Positions 12,566 through 22,750 of a stretch of 64,000 bases of DNA are shown here, in pieces. How positions within the stretch are numbered: position 1 is the stretch's first letter; the number at the start of each line of letters is the position of its first letter. A program made the translations under genes and the position numbers. The stretch is taken from NCBI RefSeq assembly GCF_018252635.1, contig NZ_JAGTXM010000003.1, positions 434,001 through 498,000 on the forward strand, in the 5' to 3' direction. Source of the DNA: Citrobacter amalonaticus (GTDB lineage Bacteria; Pseudomonadota; Gammaproteobacteria; Enterobacterales; Enterobacteriaceae). The notes below the pieces were generated by a model. It did not search any database. It was not told where the DNA came from and saw nothing but the letters and a program-made list of their open reading frames with translations.

Positions 12566-12600
12566 TAAAAGCAAAACCCCGCCTGGTGGCGGGGTTCTTT
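12566..12600 (-). terminator. rnpB terminator
   Basis: Perfect 9-bp stem AACCCCGCC/GGCGGGGTT with a 4-nt loop at 12575-12596, followed on the minus strand by TTGCTTTTATAGG. It lies just past the mature rnpB 3' end. A degenerate copy (AAAACCCCGC/GCGGGTTTT) is at about 12348-12373 inside repeat unit 1. Confidence 0.9.
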
Positions 12601-12604
12601 TAAG

Positions 12605-12981
<377 letters not shown>

Positions 12982-12988
12982 GGCGCGC

Positions 12989-13017
12989 AGTATAGAGGGT
13001 TTGCACGTCCTTGTCAC
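12989..13017 (-). promoter_or_regulatory. rnpB promoter
   Basis: Minus strand: -35 GTGACA at 13012-13017, 17-bp spacer, -10 TATACT at 12989-12994, then a GC-rich discriminator GCGCGCC before +1 at 12981. The GC-rich discriminator is typical of stringently controlled stable-RNA promoters. The -35 hexamer overlaps the garK stop codon at 13014-13016. Confidence 0.9.
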
Positions 13018-14159
13018 CCCGCACTGCGCATTCCCACCGCCAGCGTAGCCGCAATGTTTCGCGACGCACGGTAAATGTTGTCAAATGCGCTGCGGAAGGC
13101 CTCTTCCAGAGTACCAATGCTGGTCAACACGCTGAATACAGCATCGATACCATATTGATGCACCACGCCGACATCGCGCGTCAGACTGCCCGCAATACCA
13201 ATCACCGGCTTGTGGTATTTCTTCGCCACGTTCGCCACGCCCACCGGCACTTTGCCGTGAATGCTCTGGCTGTCGATACGCCCTTCACCGGTGACCACCA
13301 GCGTACAGTCGTGAATATGTTCTTCCAGGTTGAGCGCCTGGGTGACTATCTCGATCCCGCTTTTTAACTCCGCGCCGAGAAATGCCATCAGCGCCGCTCC
13401 CATCCCGCCTGCTGCACCTGCGCCAGGGACGTTTTTCACATCCACACCCAGTGATTTTTTAATGATATCCGCGTAGTGGGCCAGATTCTCATCCAGTTCA
13501 AGGATCAGCGGCTCCGTTGCCCCTTTTTGTGGACCGAAGATCCGCGAGGCTCCCTGCTCGCCCACCAGCGGATTGGTCACATCGCAAGCAACACGGATAG
13601 CACAATGTTTAATGCGCGGATCCAGACCGGACACATCAATGGTGTTGAGAGTGTTCAGGCTACCGCCACCATTACCAATTTCAGTTCCGTTGGCATCACA
13701 CAGCTTCGCGCCCAGCGCCTGAACCATCCCGGCACCGCCGTCATTGGTGGCGCTGCCGCCAATGCCGATAATAATATTGCTCGCCCCACTGTCCAGCGCC
13801 TGCAAAATAAGCTCCCCGGTACCGCGCGAAGTGGTGATCAGTGGGTTACGTTTATCAGGAGGCACCAACGCCAGTCCGCTGGCGGCCGCCATTTCAATAA
13901 ACGCGGTTTTTCCGTCGCCTGACATACCCCAACTGGCATTCACTTTTTCACCCAGTGGCCCGGTTACCAGAGCGGAATGTGCAGAACCGTGCGTGGCGGC
14001 AATCATAGCTTCAACCGTCCCCTCCCCCCCATCGGCGACCGGAACGGAAACATACTGCGCATCGGGGAAAATTTCCCGAAATCCTTTTTCTATCGCCTGC
14101 GCTACCTCAGTAGCAGAAAGGCTTTCTTTATAAGAGTCTGGGGCAATTACGATTTTCAT
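13014..14159 (-). CDS. garK: GarK, glycerate 2-kinase
   Basis: 381 residues, as in E. coli. It phosphorylates D-glycerate to 2-phosphoglycerate, feeding galactarate/glucarate carbon into glycolysis. The N-terminus KIVIAPDSYKES and the motif GIGGSATNDGGAGMVQALG typify glycerate kinase type 1. Last gene of garPLRK; its stop overlaps the rnpB -35 box, so read-through would enter rnpB. Confidence 0.96.
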   Translation of the reverse strand: MKIVIAPDSYKESLSATEVAQAIEKGFREIFPDAQYVSVPVADGGEGTVEAMIAATHGSAHSALVTGPLGEKVNASWGMSGDGKTAFIEMAAASGLALVPPDKRNPLITTSRGTGELILQALDSGASNIIIGIGGSATNDGGAGMVQALGAKLCDANGTEIGNGGGSLNTLNTIDVSGLDPRIKHCAIRVACDVTNPLVGEQGASRIFGPQKGATEPLILELDENLAHYADIIKKSLGVDVKNVPGAGAAGGMGAALMAFLGAELKSGIEIVTQALNLEEHIHDCTLVVTGEGRIDSQSIHGKVPVGVANVAKKYHKPVIGIAGSLTRDVGVVHQYGIDAVFSVLTSIGTLEEAFRSAFDNIYRASRNIAATLAVGMRSAG

Positions 14160-14174
14160 GATGATCGCCTGTTA

Positions 14175-14255
14175 CTGCACAACGCCAAATGGCGTTTTAC
14201 TTATCCGGCCAACAATCCAGGCCCGGATCGCGACGCGCCATCCGGGCATAAGGTC
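14175..14255. repeat. REP-like elements between garR and garK
   Basis: A small hairpin AACGCC/GGCGTT (14181-14196) is followed by REP-like TTATCCGGCCAACAATCCAGG and the inverted GCGCCATCCGGGCATAAGG. The spacer between garR and garK is 97 bp and holds little else. Such elements often protect upstream mRNA from 3' exonucleases. Confidence 0.6.
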
Positions 14256-14256
14256 A

Positions 14257-15147
14257 TTAGCGAGTGACTTCCACTTTTGCCAGTTTTTCGTAATAGCATG
14301 CCAGCGCACTGTGGTCGGCGGTGCCCAGGCCGTCAGCACGTAACGCCTGCATCATCTCCATAACGGCTGCGGTCAGCGGAAGCTGAGCACCAACCCCGTG
14401 AGACGTATCCAGCGCGTTAGCCAGATCTTTAATGTGCAAATCGATACGGAAACCCGGTTTAAAGTTACGGTCCATCACCATCGGGGCTTTCGCATCCAGT
14501 ACGGTGCTACCCGCCAGGCCGCCACGGATCGCCTGATAAACCAGATCCGGATTCACGCCGGCTTTGGTTGCCAGGGTTAACGCTTCAGACATCGCTGCAA
14601 TGTTCAGGGCCACGATCACCTGGTTCGCCAGTTTGGTGACGTTTCCCGCCCCAATATCACCGGTATGAACAACAGATCCCGCCATTGCTTTCAGCAGGGA
14701 GTAGTATTTATCGAAAATCGCCTTGTCACCACCGACCATCACCGACAGCGTACCGTCAATCGCCTTCGGCTCACCGCCGCTAACCGGCGCGTCCAGCATA
14801 TCGATGCCTTTAGCTTTCAGTGCATCGCTGATCTCACGGCTCGCCAGCGGCGCGATGGAACTCATATCGATCAGTACCGTACCCGGTTTCGCCCCTTCAA
14901 TAATGCCGCCTTCGCCCAGCGCAACCTCTTTCACGTGTGGAGAGTTCGGCAGCATGGTGATGATCACATCACACTGCTCAGCTATCGCTTTAGCATTAGA
15001 CGCGGTTTCTGCGCCTGCCGCGATAACGTCAGCGATCGCTTCAGGATTACGGTCAGAAACCACCAGCGAGTAACCTGCTTTCAGGAGGTTTTTACTCATT
15101 GGTTTACCCATGATACCCAGGCCAATAAAACCAACTTTCATCGTCAT
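14257..15147 (-). CDS. garR: GarR, tartronate semialdehyde reductase
   Basis: 296 residues from 15147, or 294 from the second ATG at 15141, which equals the E. coli protein. The upstream AGAGAGA is better spaced to the first ATG, so I keep it. The enzyme reduces tartronate semialdehyde to D-glycerate with NADH. Rossmann motif GLGIMG is near the N-terminus, the substrate motif DAPVSGG in mid-protein, and the catalytic lysine in GAGNVTKLANQ, all typical of the beta-hydroxyacid dehydrogenase family. Confidence 0.96.
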   Translation of the reverse strand: MTMKVGFIGLGIMGKPMSKNLLKAGYSLVVSDRNPEAIADVIAAGAETASNAKAIAEQCDVIITMLPNSPHVKEVALGEGGIIEGAKPGTVLIDMSSIAPLASREISDALKAKGIDMLDAPVSGGEPKAIDGTLSVMVGGDKAIFDKYYSLLKAMAGSVVHTGDIGAGNVTKLANQVIVALNIAAMSEALTLATKAGVNPDLVYQAIRGGLAGSTVLDAKAPMVMDRNFKPGFRIDLHIKDLANALDTSHGVGAQLPLTAAVMEMMQALRADGLGTADHSALACYYEKLAKVEVTR

Positions 15148-15176
15148 ATCAATTATCTCTCTTGTTTCGGTGGCGG

Positions 15177-15947
15177 TTATTTCTTAAAGGAATCTGCCAG
15201 TTTCTGCGTGGCGGAACGGAACACGCCCAGGTCGCTGCCTACAGCAACAAACGTGGCCCCCCATTCCAGGTAGCGACGTGCGTCGGCTTCAACCGGCGCC
15301 AGAATTCCGCTTGGTTTGCCGTGCGCTTTCGCGCGAGCAAAGATGTGCTGAATGGTTTTCTGCACCTCAGGATGAGACGCATTGCCGAGATGGCCTAACG
15401 CCGCAGCCAGATCGCTTGGGCCAACGAAAATACCATCGACACCGTCGGTGGCAGCGATAGCATCGACGTTATCCACACCCTGCTGGCTCTCAATCTGCAC
15501 AATGATGGTGATGTTCTTGTTGGACTGCGCGAAGTAATCCGGGACGGTGCCAAACATGTTGGCGCGATGCGATACGGACACACCGCGGATCCCTTCCGGC
15601 GGATAGCGCGTCGACGCAACGGCATTCGCCGCTTCTTCTTGCGTTTCAACAAACGGGATCAGGAAGTTGTAAAAACCGATATCCAGCAGACGCTTGATAA
15701 TGACCGGCTCATTGGTCGGTACACGCACAACCGGCGCGCTGGTACTGCCTTTCAGCGCCATCAGCTGCGGAATAAAGGTGGAGACATCATTTGGCGCATG
15801 CTCGCCATCCAGCACCAGCCAGTCGAAGCCCGCCAGTCCTAAAACTTCGGTGCTGATAGGGCTTGCCAGTGCTGACCAGCAGCCAATCTGAATCTGATGG
15901 GCAGCCAGCGCTGCCTTGAATTTGTTCGGGAAAATGTCGTTATTCAT
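15177..15947 (-). CDS. garL: GarL, 2-dehydro-3-deoxyglucarate aldolase
   Basis: 256 residues from the ATG at 15945-15947; a GTG one codon earlier is less likely and would exceed the E. coli length. Class II, metal-dependent HpcH/HpaI-family aldolase that splits 5-keto-4-deoxy-D-glucarate into pyruvate and tartronate semialdehyde. Family motifs seen: [27 protein letters not shown] and [10 protein letters not shown]. Located between garP and garR in the operon. Confidence 0.96.
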   Translation of the reverse strand: MNNDIFPNKFKAALAAHQIQIGCWSALASPISTEVLGLAGFDWLVLDGEHAPNDVSTFIPQLMALKGSTSAPVVRVPTNEPVIIKRLLDIGFYNFLIPFVETQEEAANAVASTRYPPEGIRGVSVSHRANMFGTVPDYFAQSNKNITIIVQIESQQGVDNVDAIAATDGVDGIFVGPSDLAAALGHLGNASHPEVQKTIQHIFARAKAHGKPSGILAPVEADARRYLEWGATFVAVGSDLGVFRSATQKLADSFKK

Positions 15948-15975
15948 CACTTTTACCTTGTCACTTAACCGTTAA

Positions 15976-17310
15976 TTATTTCTGCAGTTCCATACGTTTA
16001 ATGTCACCGACAATAAACAGGTAGCACACCATTGCCATCAGCGCGGAACAGCCAACGAATACCAGCGCGGCGTTGAAGGAATGCAGTTCACTTACCAGGT
16101 AACCGATCACCAGTGGCGTGACGATAGACGCCACGTTGCCAAACACGTTAAATACTCCGCCGCACAGGCCCACAATCTCTTTCGGCGCGGTGTCTGAAAT
16201 CACCGGCCAGCCCAGTGCGCCAAATCCTTTCCCAAAGAAGGCCAGCGCCATCAGCGTCACCACCAGCGCGGTGTTGTCGGTGTAGTTGCACAAAATTATG
16301 GTGGAGGCCAGCAGCATTCCCAGCACAATCGGCAGCTTACGTGCAACGGTGATAGAAAAACCGCGCTTAATCAGATAATCGGAGAACACGCCGCCCAGTA
16401 CACCGCCAGCGAAGCCACACAGCGCCGGAATCGAAGCGACCAGACCCACTTTCAGGATCGACATTCCTTTTTCCTGCACCAGGTAAATCGGGAACCAGGT
16501 CAGGAAGAACCAGGTGATCGTGTTGATGAAATACTGTCCGAAGAACACACCGAGCATCATGCGGTTAGTCAATAACTGTTTGATGTAATGCAGTTTCGGA
16601 CCACTGGCCGCCGCGCTGCCCGGTTTTTTGTGGTCCATATCCACAACCGCACCGTTTTCAGAGATGAACTTCAACTCTTCAGCGGACATCCGCGGGTGGT
16701 CGGTAGGGTTATGAATCAGTTTGACCCACAGCGCCGTCAGGACAAACCCGATTGCCCCCATCACCGTAAAGACGTGCTCCCAGCCCCAGGCAAAGGTCAG
16801 CCAACCCAGCAGCGGCGAGAACAGTGCCAGTGAAAAGTACTGAGCAGAGTTAAAGATTGCCGACGCGGTTCCACGCTCTTTGGTCGGGAACCAGGCCGCG
16901 ACGATACGGGCGTTTGCCGGGAACGACGGTGCTTCCGAGAACCCCAACATAAAGCGCATAAAGAACATGGAAACCCCCGCCCAGGCCAGCGGGAACATAT
17001 CCACAAAGCCCTGCAGGAAGGTGAACAGCGACCAGAAGAACAGGCTGTATGTGTAAACTTTTTTCGAACCAAACTTATCGAGCAGCCAGCCGCCGGGGAT
17101 TTGCATCAGCAGGTAGGCCCAGCCAAATGCAGAGAAGATGTAGCCCATCGACACCGCGCTCAGCTGCAACTCTTTCGCAACTTCGGTACCGGCAATGGAT
17201 AGCGTCGCCCGGTCCGCATAGTTAACCGCAGTGACAATAAAAATTATCAGCAGAATTAAATAGCGGGTATGCGTACCTTTCTTTTTTTCTACAACTGTAT
17301 CCAGGATCAT
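15976..17310 (-). CDS. garP: GarP, galactarate/glucarate transporter (MFS)
   Basis: 444 residues, E. coli length. Major facilitator of the anion:cation symporter family with about twelve hydrophobic segments. The N-terminal AVNYADRATLSIAG and the loop DKFGSKKV are typical of the GudP/GarP group. Imports galactarate and glucarate. First gene of garPLRK, divergent from garD; CdaR activates both in E. coli. Confidence 0.96.
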   Translation of the reverse strand: MILDTVVEKKKGTHTRYLILLIIFIVTAVNYADRATLSIAGTEVAKELQLSAVSMGYIFSAFGWAYLLMQIPGGWLLDKFGSKKVYTYSLFFWSLFTFLQGFVDMFPLAWAGVSMFFMRFMLGFSEAPSFPANARIVAAWFPTKERGTASAIFNSAQYFSLALFSPLLGWLTFAWGWEHVFTVMGAIGFVLTALWVKLIHNPTDHPRMSAEELKFISENGAVVDMDHKKPGSAAASGPKLHYIKQLLTNRMMLGVFFGQYFINTITWFFLTWFPIYLVQEKGMSILKVGLVASIPALCGFAGGVLGGVFSDYLIKRGFSITVARKLPIVLGMLLASTIILCNYTDNTALVVTLMALAFFGKGFGALGWPVISDTAPKEIVGLCGGVFNVFGNVASIVTPLVIGYLVSELHSFNAALVFVGCSALMAMVCYLFIVGDIKRMELQK

Positions 17311-17691
17311 TTTATTTACCTCAGGAACTTAAGCAGACATTTTTATTATTATTTATTGATGACAGACGCTATCGCTTATTAATAAATACAGATACTCATT
17401 TCGTGATTCAGTATAATCAGGTGGGAAGCATTAAGCATTGTGCAAATGCTCATTAACAATACTTATTACAAATAATATATTGAGCATATGCACATAACGC
17501 TGGGCGCTGATGCACATATTTACGCTTTACTACCCCTGATGGCAGGGCTTTCGCCATAACGAGTGATCTGGATCACATTCTTATTTTTGAACTCCTGACA
17601 TCCTTATTTCACGACAGGTCTTCCTTATTTTAATAATCAGATTCACAGAACTCTCTATATTAATATCACCCCGGCTGGAGAATACTGGATA
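17311..17691. promoter_or_regulatory. Divergent garP-garD control region
   Basis: 381 bp without genes. An imperfect inverted pair GTGCAAATGCTCA (17440-17452) and TGAGCATATGCAC (17481-17493) has 12 of 13 matching positions with centres 41 bp apart. A third partial copy TGATGCACATAT lies at 17509-17520. These are candidate CdaR operators by position only. The region also holds a strong CRP-like site, listed separately. Confidence 0.55.
17562..17577. promoter_or_regulatory. CRP-like site upstream of garD
   Basis: AGTGA-TCTGGA-TCACA matches nine of ten conserved CRP half-site bases and is nearly palindromic. It is 115-130 bp upstream of the garD ATG, suitable for catabolite control of garD or of both divergent units. 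Confidence 0.7.
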
Positions 17692-19263
17692 ATGGCCAAC
17701 ATCGAAATCAGACAAGAATCGCCGAGCGCATTTTATATAAAGGTCCACGAAACAGATAATGTGGCGATCATTGTTAATGACAATGGTTTGAAAGCCGGGA
17801 CGCGATTCCCGGATGGACTGGAGCTGATTGAACATATTCCACAGGGGCATAAAGTCGCGCTGGTGGATATTCCGGTTCATGGCGAAATCGTACGTTATGG
17901 TGAGGTGATCGGCTACGCCATGCGCGACATTCCACGCGGAAGCTGGATTGATGAATCCATGGTTGAGCTACCGAAAGCCCCGCCGTTGAACTCCCTGCCG
18001 CTAGCGACCAAAGTACCGGAACCGTTGCCGCCGTTGGAAGGCTATACCTTCGAAGGGTACCGTAACGCCGATGGCAGCGTGGGCACCAAGAATCTGCTCG
18101 GCATTACTACCAGCGTACACTGCGTAGCGGGCGTGGTGGATTATGTCGTCAAAATCATTGAGCGCGATCTACTGCCCAAATACCCGAACGTCGATGGTGT
18201 GGTCGGGCTTAATCACCTGTACGGTTGCGGTGTAGCGATTAACGCTCCGGCAGCCGTGGTGCCGATCCGAACCATCCATAACATCTCGCTGAACCCAAAC
18301 TTTGGCGGCGAAGTAATGGTCATTGGTCTGGGTTGCGAAAAACTGCAGCCGGAACGTTTACTGGAAGGCACTGACGATGTGCAAAGTATCCCGGTAGATA
18401 GCGCCAGTATCATCAGTCTTCAGGACGAAAAGCATGTGGGCTTCCGTTCCATGGTCGAGGATATCCTCCAGGTCGCTGAGCGCCATCTGTCGAAACTGAA
18501 TCTGCGCCAGCGCGAAACCTGCCCGGCCTCTGAACTGGTCGTCGGCATGCAGTGCGGCGGCAGCGACGCGTTTTCCGGCGTGACGGCGAACCCGGCGGTG
18601 GGCTATGCCTCTGATCTGCTGGTACGCTGTGGCGCCACGGTGATGTTCTCCGAAGTCACCGAAGTGCGTGATGCGATTCATTTGCTGACGCCTCGCACCA
18701 TCAACGAAGAGGTGGGTAAACGTCTGCTGGAAGAAATGGCCTGGTACGATAACTATCTCGATATGGGTAAAACCGATCGTAGCGCTAACCCTTCTCCGGG
18801 GAACAAAAAAGGGGGACTGGCGAATGTGGTGGAAAAAGCGCTGGGCTCAATTGCGAAATCCGGTAAAAGCGCGATTGTCGAAGTGCTCTCTCCAGGCCAA
18901 CGCCCGACCAAACGCGGTCTGATTTACGCCGCAACGCCTGCCAGCGATTTTGTCTGCGGCACACAGCAGGTCGCGTCCGGGATCACCGTTCAGGTGTTCA
19001 CCACCGGTCGCGGTACCCCGTATGGCCTGATGGCCGTACCGGTGATTAAGATGGCGACGCGTACCGAACTGGCAAATCGCTGGTACGATTTAATGGATAT
19101 CAATGCGGGCACTATCGCCACAGGCGAAGAGACGATTGAGGAAGTCGGCCAGAAGCTGTTTGAGTTTATTCTCGATGTCGCCAGCGGTCGTAAGAAAACC
19201 TTCTCCGATCAATGGGGACTACATAATCAGTTGGCCGTATTTAACCCCGCGCCAGTGACCTGA
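17692..19263 (+). CDS. garD: GarD, galactarate dehydratase
   Basis: 523 residues, E. coli length. Iron-dependent dehydratase that converts D-galactarate to 5-keto-4-deoxy-D-glucarate. The N-terminal SAF-like domain covers about residues 1-100, followed by the UxaA/GarD catalytic region with [43 protein letters not shown] and a C-terminal CGTQQ. Divergent from garP. ATG is preceded by a GGAG sequence. Confidence 0.97.
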   Translation: MANIEIRQESPSAFYIKVHETDNVAIIVNDNGLKAGTRFPDGLELIEHIPQGHKVALVDIPVHGEIVRYGEVIGYAMRDIPRGSWIDESMVELPKAPPLNSLPLATKVPEPLPPLEGYTFEGYRNADGSVGTKNLLGITTSVHCVAGVVDYVVKIIERDLLPKYPNVDGVVGLNHLYGCGVAINAPAAVVPIRTIHNISLNPNFGGEVMVIGLGCEKLQPERLLEGTDDVQSIPVDSASIISLQDEKHVGFRSMVEDILQVAERHLSKLNLRQRETCPASELVVGMQCGGSDAFSGVTANPAVGYASDLLVRCGATVMFSEVTEVRDAIHLLTPRTINEEVGKRLLEEMAWYDNYLDMGKTDRSANPSPGNKKGGLANVVEKALGSIAKSGKSAIVEVLSPGQRPTKRGLIYAATPASDFVCGTQQVASGITVQVFTTGRGTPYGLMAVPVIKMATRTELANRWYDLMDINAGTIATGEETIEEVGQKLFEFILDVASGRKKTFSDQWGLHNQLAVFNPAPVT

Positions 19264-19288
19264 TATTTTCGAAACGAAAGCATCTGAG

Positions 19289-19312
19289 AAAACGGGGAGT
19301 ACTCCCCGTTTT
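19289..19312 (+). terminator. garD terminator
   Basis: Perfect palindrome AAAACGGGGAGT/ACTCCCCGTTTT followed by TCTTTCC, 25 bp past the garD stop. It separates garD from the ABC-transporter cassette. Confidence 0.85.
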
Positions 19313-19619
19313 TCTTTCCTGGTCGCGAAAGATTAAGTGATAGTGCTCGCAGTTTTGAAGGTTAATTTTTCGCTCGCCATTTATCGATTTTCGTGAGTAT
19401 GAAAAAACTAACCCATTGAAAGAAAGAGCAATACCTGAATCCTCTCTTTCTGCCCCCTTTTCGTTTTGATAAAAGAGAAACCTACCGAAAGCGTCACCCG
19501 TTTTAATGCGATAATCTGCTCATTTTTCCCCCTTTGACTTTCCCCTTTGTTAAACAGAAGATTCAATGGCTTCTGTAATTTACCTCACCGACATTCTGAC
19601 CCGAATAAAGAGGGAAGTT
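19313..19619 (+). promoter_or_regulatory. Promoter/operator region of the ABC cassette
   Basis: About 300 bp upstream of the binding-protein gene. Candidate operators: ATTTATCGATTTTCG at 19379-19393 and TTTCGTTTT at 19459-19467. The first shares ATTTATCG, and the second its full core, with the region before the convergent DeoR gene (27011-27028). A possible -10 GATAAT is at 19510-19515, with no convincing -35. The ribosome site AGAGGGAAG precedes the ATG at 19620. Confidence 0.45.
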
Positions 19620-20879
19620 ATGTATACCTTGAATAAAAATAATGTCGCCCTGGCATGCCTTTTTTCCTGTTTACTGGCGGCACCAGCTATCGCCAGTGCT
19701 GAAGGCCAGACGACAGATAACCCCGTTAAATTACGCTACACGCTATGGGATCGAAATCAACTTCCCGGCGAACAGCAATTGGTTAATGAGTTTGAAAAAA
19801 ATAACCCCGGTGTGAAAGTTGAAATCGAGTTAACGCCTTATGATCAATATTTCATAAAACTCAGTTCAGCGGTCGGGGGAAATGTGGCGCCGGATGTATT
19901 CTGGATGAATATGCCGAATTTTCAGCAGTACGTTAAAAACGGTATGCTGGAACCGCTGACCCCTTATTTAAAAGACAAATCATCGCCCCACCTTGATGAT
20001 TTTGTAAAAAGCTCTGTCGATGCTTATCAGTACCAGTCTGCGCAATACGCTATTCCACGTGATATCGACGCGATTGCCGTCTGGTATAACAAAAAATTGT
20101 TTGATCAGGCTGGCGTGACCTATCCCGACAAAAACTGGACGTGGGACGATTTAAAACAGAAATCGGAACAGTTACGTAAAAATCTGGATCAGCATTCATA
20201 TCCGTTGGCGATGGATCTTGGCAGCGGTCAGGACAGCTACTTTAACCTGCTGCTACAGGCCGGTTCGCAGATTGTCCTGCCAGAGGGAAAAACGGATGTT
20301 GCCAGCGACAACGCTGTCGCCATGTATCGCGACGTTCAGGGGATGCTGAAGGCAGGATTGCTCCAGCCGCCAGGCGAAATGAAAGCCGCCGATGTCTTCC
20401 AGTCCAATCGGGTGGCGATGATCTACGCGGGCTCCTGGTGGGCGCTGCCGTTCTCGCAAAACGAACTGATTAACGATCATGTCGGCGTCGTTCCGATGCC
20501 CAAAATGGCAGAACAGGCTGGCGTCTCTCATAGCCTGGCATTCGCCATGTCGGCCAAAAGCCAGCATAAAGAGGCCGCCTGGAAATTCATTGAATTTATG
20601 AGTTCAGAACATGCGCAGCAAACGCTGGCGGCGGGCAAAGTGGTGATTCCGGCCAATCAGAAAGTCGCCAAAGCGTGGGCGGAAGGCTTTAAGAATGTCG
20701 ATGTCTCTGCCTATATCGATTCACTGGCGTTTTCTCATAAATATCCCACCGCCGGTTCGAATACCGCGAAATGGAATAGCATTCTTAACGACGGACTGAA
20801 GAAAGTCTGGATGGGAAATGATCCGCAAGAGGTTATGCCCGGTGTTGCAAAACGCGTCGAGCGTGAAATGCAGAAATAA
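19620..20879 (+). CDS. Sugar ABC transporter, periplasmic binding protein (family 1, CUT1)
   Basis: 419 residues from the ATG at 19620, chosen because AGAGGGAAG lies just before it and a classical signal peptide follows: basic N-terminus, hydrophobic core ALACLFSCLLAAPA, cleavage after AIASA. An upstream ATG at 19566 would bury that signal. The mature protein has the extracellular solute-binding family 1 pattern (LRYTLWDRNQLPGEQQLVNE, PDVFWMN, AIPRDIDAIAVWYNKKLF, AMIYAGSWWALP). It should deliver a mono- or oligosaccharide to the permeases encoded next. I do not recognise a specific orthologue; the substrate is unknown. Confidence 0.9.
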   Translation: MYTLNKNNVALACLFSCLLAAPAIASAEGQTTDNPVKLRYTLWDRNQLPGEQQLVNEFEKNNPGVKVEIELTPYDQYFIKLSSAVGGNVAPDVFWMNMPNFQQYVKNGMLEPLTPYLKDKSSPHLDDFVKSSVDAYQYQSAQYAIPRDIDAIAVWYNKKLFDQAGVTYPDKNWTWDDLKQKSEQLRKNLDQHSYPLAMDLGSGQDSYFNLLLQAGSQIVLPEGKTDVASDNAVAMYRDVQGMLKAGLLQPPGEMKAADVFQSNRVAMIYAGSWWALPFSQNELINDHVGVVPMPKMAEQAGVSHSLAFAMSAKSQHKEAAWKFIEFMSSEHAQQTLAAGKVVIPANQKVAKAWAEGFKNVDVSAYIDSLAFSHKYPTAGSNTAKWNSILNDGLKKVWMGNDPQEVMPGVAKRVEREMQK

Positions 20880-20883
20880 TAGT

Positions 20884-20902
20884 GAGGGAGCCTTGCTCCC
20901 TC
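20884..20902 (+). other. Intercistronic hairpin after the binding-protein gene
   Basis: GAGGGAG/CTCCCTC stem with a CCTTG loop and no T-run, placed right after the stop codon. As in malE-malF and similar operons, such a hairpin could stabilise the binding-protein message over the permease genes. Confidence 0.6.
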
Positions 20903-20959
20903 TCACCTCTCCTGCGTTAACCCATTTATTGTTTGTAAAGTGAGCATCCCGGAGTCTGT

Positions 20960-21904
20960 ATGAGCTATTCAGATGAAGCGGCATCCCCGCCGTTATCGGC
21001 AAGGGAACCTAATAAAAAATCCCTGACCCGACTGGAAAAGGAAGAACGTTTCTGGGGGTGGATAATGATTCTGCCGCTGTTGGCAGGGTTAGTTATTTTT
21101 TACTTTACGCCGTTCTTCCAGAACGTATTTTACAGTTTTACCGATCTGGGTGAGTTTCAAATCTGGACGACCATCAGTCTGGATAATTACATTAATTTAT
21201 TCAGCGATGATGAATTCCGTTCGGCGATAATTAACACGTTGGCCTATGTGTTTATTTGTGTGCCGGTGATCACGATCCTGTCTTTACTGCTGGCGGTGGG
21301 GTTAAACCAGGCGATTCGCGGTCAGTGGTTGTTCCGTACGCTGCTATTTCTTCCGGCCGTCACGATGCCTGCCGCCATTGCGATGGTCTGGCAATGGTTG
21401 ATGAATCGTAATTTCGGTTTGCTCAATCAGATCCTGGCCTATTTCGATATCCCTGCCATCGGCTGGCTATCCGATCCGGATATTGTCCGCCTGAGCGCGT
21501 CTCTGGTCATTATCTGGTCGGCTATCGCCCTGAAGATGATCATTCTGCTCGCCGGCTTGCAGGGGATCCCGAAGCAGATTTATGAAGCCATGTCCCTGGA
21601 TGGCATCAGTAAACTGCGCGGCTTCTGGTCGATTACCTTACCATTAATGATCCCGACGCTGTTCTTTGTTCTGGTGATTTCGTTTATCGAAACGCTGCAA
21701 ATATTCGATGTGGTGTATCTGCTGTTTGGCAGTTCTTCCATGGTGGACGATCAGACCATGACCATCGCTTATCTCTTTTATAAATATGCCTTTATCTACC
21801 ATGAAAAAGGGTACGCCTCCGCGATTGCCGTGGTGATTTTCGTTATCACGATGGTACTGACCCTGCTGCAGATATGGATAGGCAAACGGCTTAAAGCACA
21901 GTAA
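20960..21904 (+). CDS. Sugar ABC transporter, permease (MalF/UgpA-like)
   Basis: 314 residues with six likely membrane segments after a charged N-terminus of about 30 residues. The EAA loop that docks on the ATPase is YEAMSLDGISKLRGFWSITL, near residues 213-232. Typical CUT1 inner-membrane subunit, pairing with the next gene, 10 bp downstream. A GGAG site precedes the ATG. Substrate unknown. Confidence 0.9.
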   Translation: MSYSDEAASPPLSAREPNKKSLTRLEKEERFWGWIMILPLLAGLVIFYFTPFFQNVFYSFTDLGEFQIWTTISLDNYINLFSDDEFRSAIINTLAYVFICVPVITILSLLLAVGLNQAIRGQWLFRTLLFLPAVTMPAAIAMVWQWLMNRNFGLLNQILAYFDIPAIGWLSDPDIVRLSASLVIIWSAIALKMIILLAGLQGIPKQIYEAMSLDGISKLRGFWSITLPLMIPTLFFVLVISFIETLQIFDVVYLLFGSSSMVDDQTMTIAYLFYKYAFIYHEKGYASAIAVVIFVITMVLTLLQIWIGKRLKAQ

Positions 21905-21914
21905 GGCAACCACT

Positions 21915-22739
21915 ATGTTCATGACAAAACGTGAAAAATGGCTAATTTATGGCCTGATGATTCTGGCGACGCTGGTCACGGTGGTTCCCTTTCTCTGGAT
22001 GATCATCACCTCGTTTAAAACCCAGGCGGAAAGTATTGCCTTTCCGCCGATCCTGCTGCCCGCCAATCCGGGGTTTCAGGCGTACGATAAAATCTTGCAT
22101 GAGATGCCGTTTGGCAGCTTTTATTTTAACTCGATCGTTTCCACGCTGGTTATCGTCATCTTACAGACGCTGATTGCCGCAATGGCGGCGTATGGTTTCT
22201 CCCGTCTGCGTTTTAAAGGACGCGATCTCCTTTTCATGCTCTGCATTTCGATTCTGATGGTTCCCGGACAGATCTTTTTGATCCCGCAGTTTTTAACGAT
22301 CGAGAAAATAGGTCTGCTGAACTCCATTCCAGGCCTGGTACTGCCGGGATTATTCAGTATTTATAGCGCCTTTTTATTGCGTCAGTTTTTTCTGTCCGTA
22401 CCGAAAGAGCTGGAAGAAGCGGCCATCATGGACGGCTATAACCATTTAACGATTTTTTTCAAAATCATGCTGCCGCTGATTAAACCGGGGCTTATCGCCT
22501 GCGTCATTATTAACGGGTTGTGGAGCTGGAATAACTTAATGTGGCCGCTCATCGTCAATACCTCAATGGACAAAATGACGCTGCCAGTGGGCCTGGCCTC
22601 GCTCTCAGGTCGCGCCGGAGTGGAGTATCCCATGCTCATGGCGGGAGCGTTGCTCGCGATTATCCCCATGTTGTTACTTTATATTTTCTTCCAGCGCTAT
22701 TTCATTCGTGGCATCGCCGGTGCCGGAATTAAAGGATAA
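21915..22739 (+). CDS. Sugar ABC transporter, permease (MalG/UgpE-like)
   Basis: 274 residues, six membrane segments. The EAA loop is LEEAAIMDGYNHLTIFFKIM followed by LPL, near residues 164-186. Start at 21915 has AAGG eight bases upstream; the ATG two codons later is a possible alternative. Forms the membrane channel with the preceding permease. Followed after 11 bp by the ATPase gene, so translation is tightly linked. Confidence 0.9.
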   Translation: MFMTKREKWLIYGLMILATLVTVVPFLWMIITSFKTQAESIAFPPILLPANPGFQAYDKILHEMPFGSFYFNSIVSTLVIVILQTLIAAMAAYGFSRLRFKGRDLLFMLCISILMVPGQIFLIPQFLTIEKIGLLNSIPGLVLPGLFSIYSAFLLRQFFLSVPKELEEAAIMDGYNHLTIFFKIMLPLIKPGLIACVIINGLWSWNNLMWPLIVNTSMDKMTLPVGLASLSGRAGVEYPMLMAGALLAIIPMLLLYIFFQRYFIRGIAGAGIKG

Positions 22740-22750
22740 GGGGCATTGTT

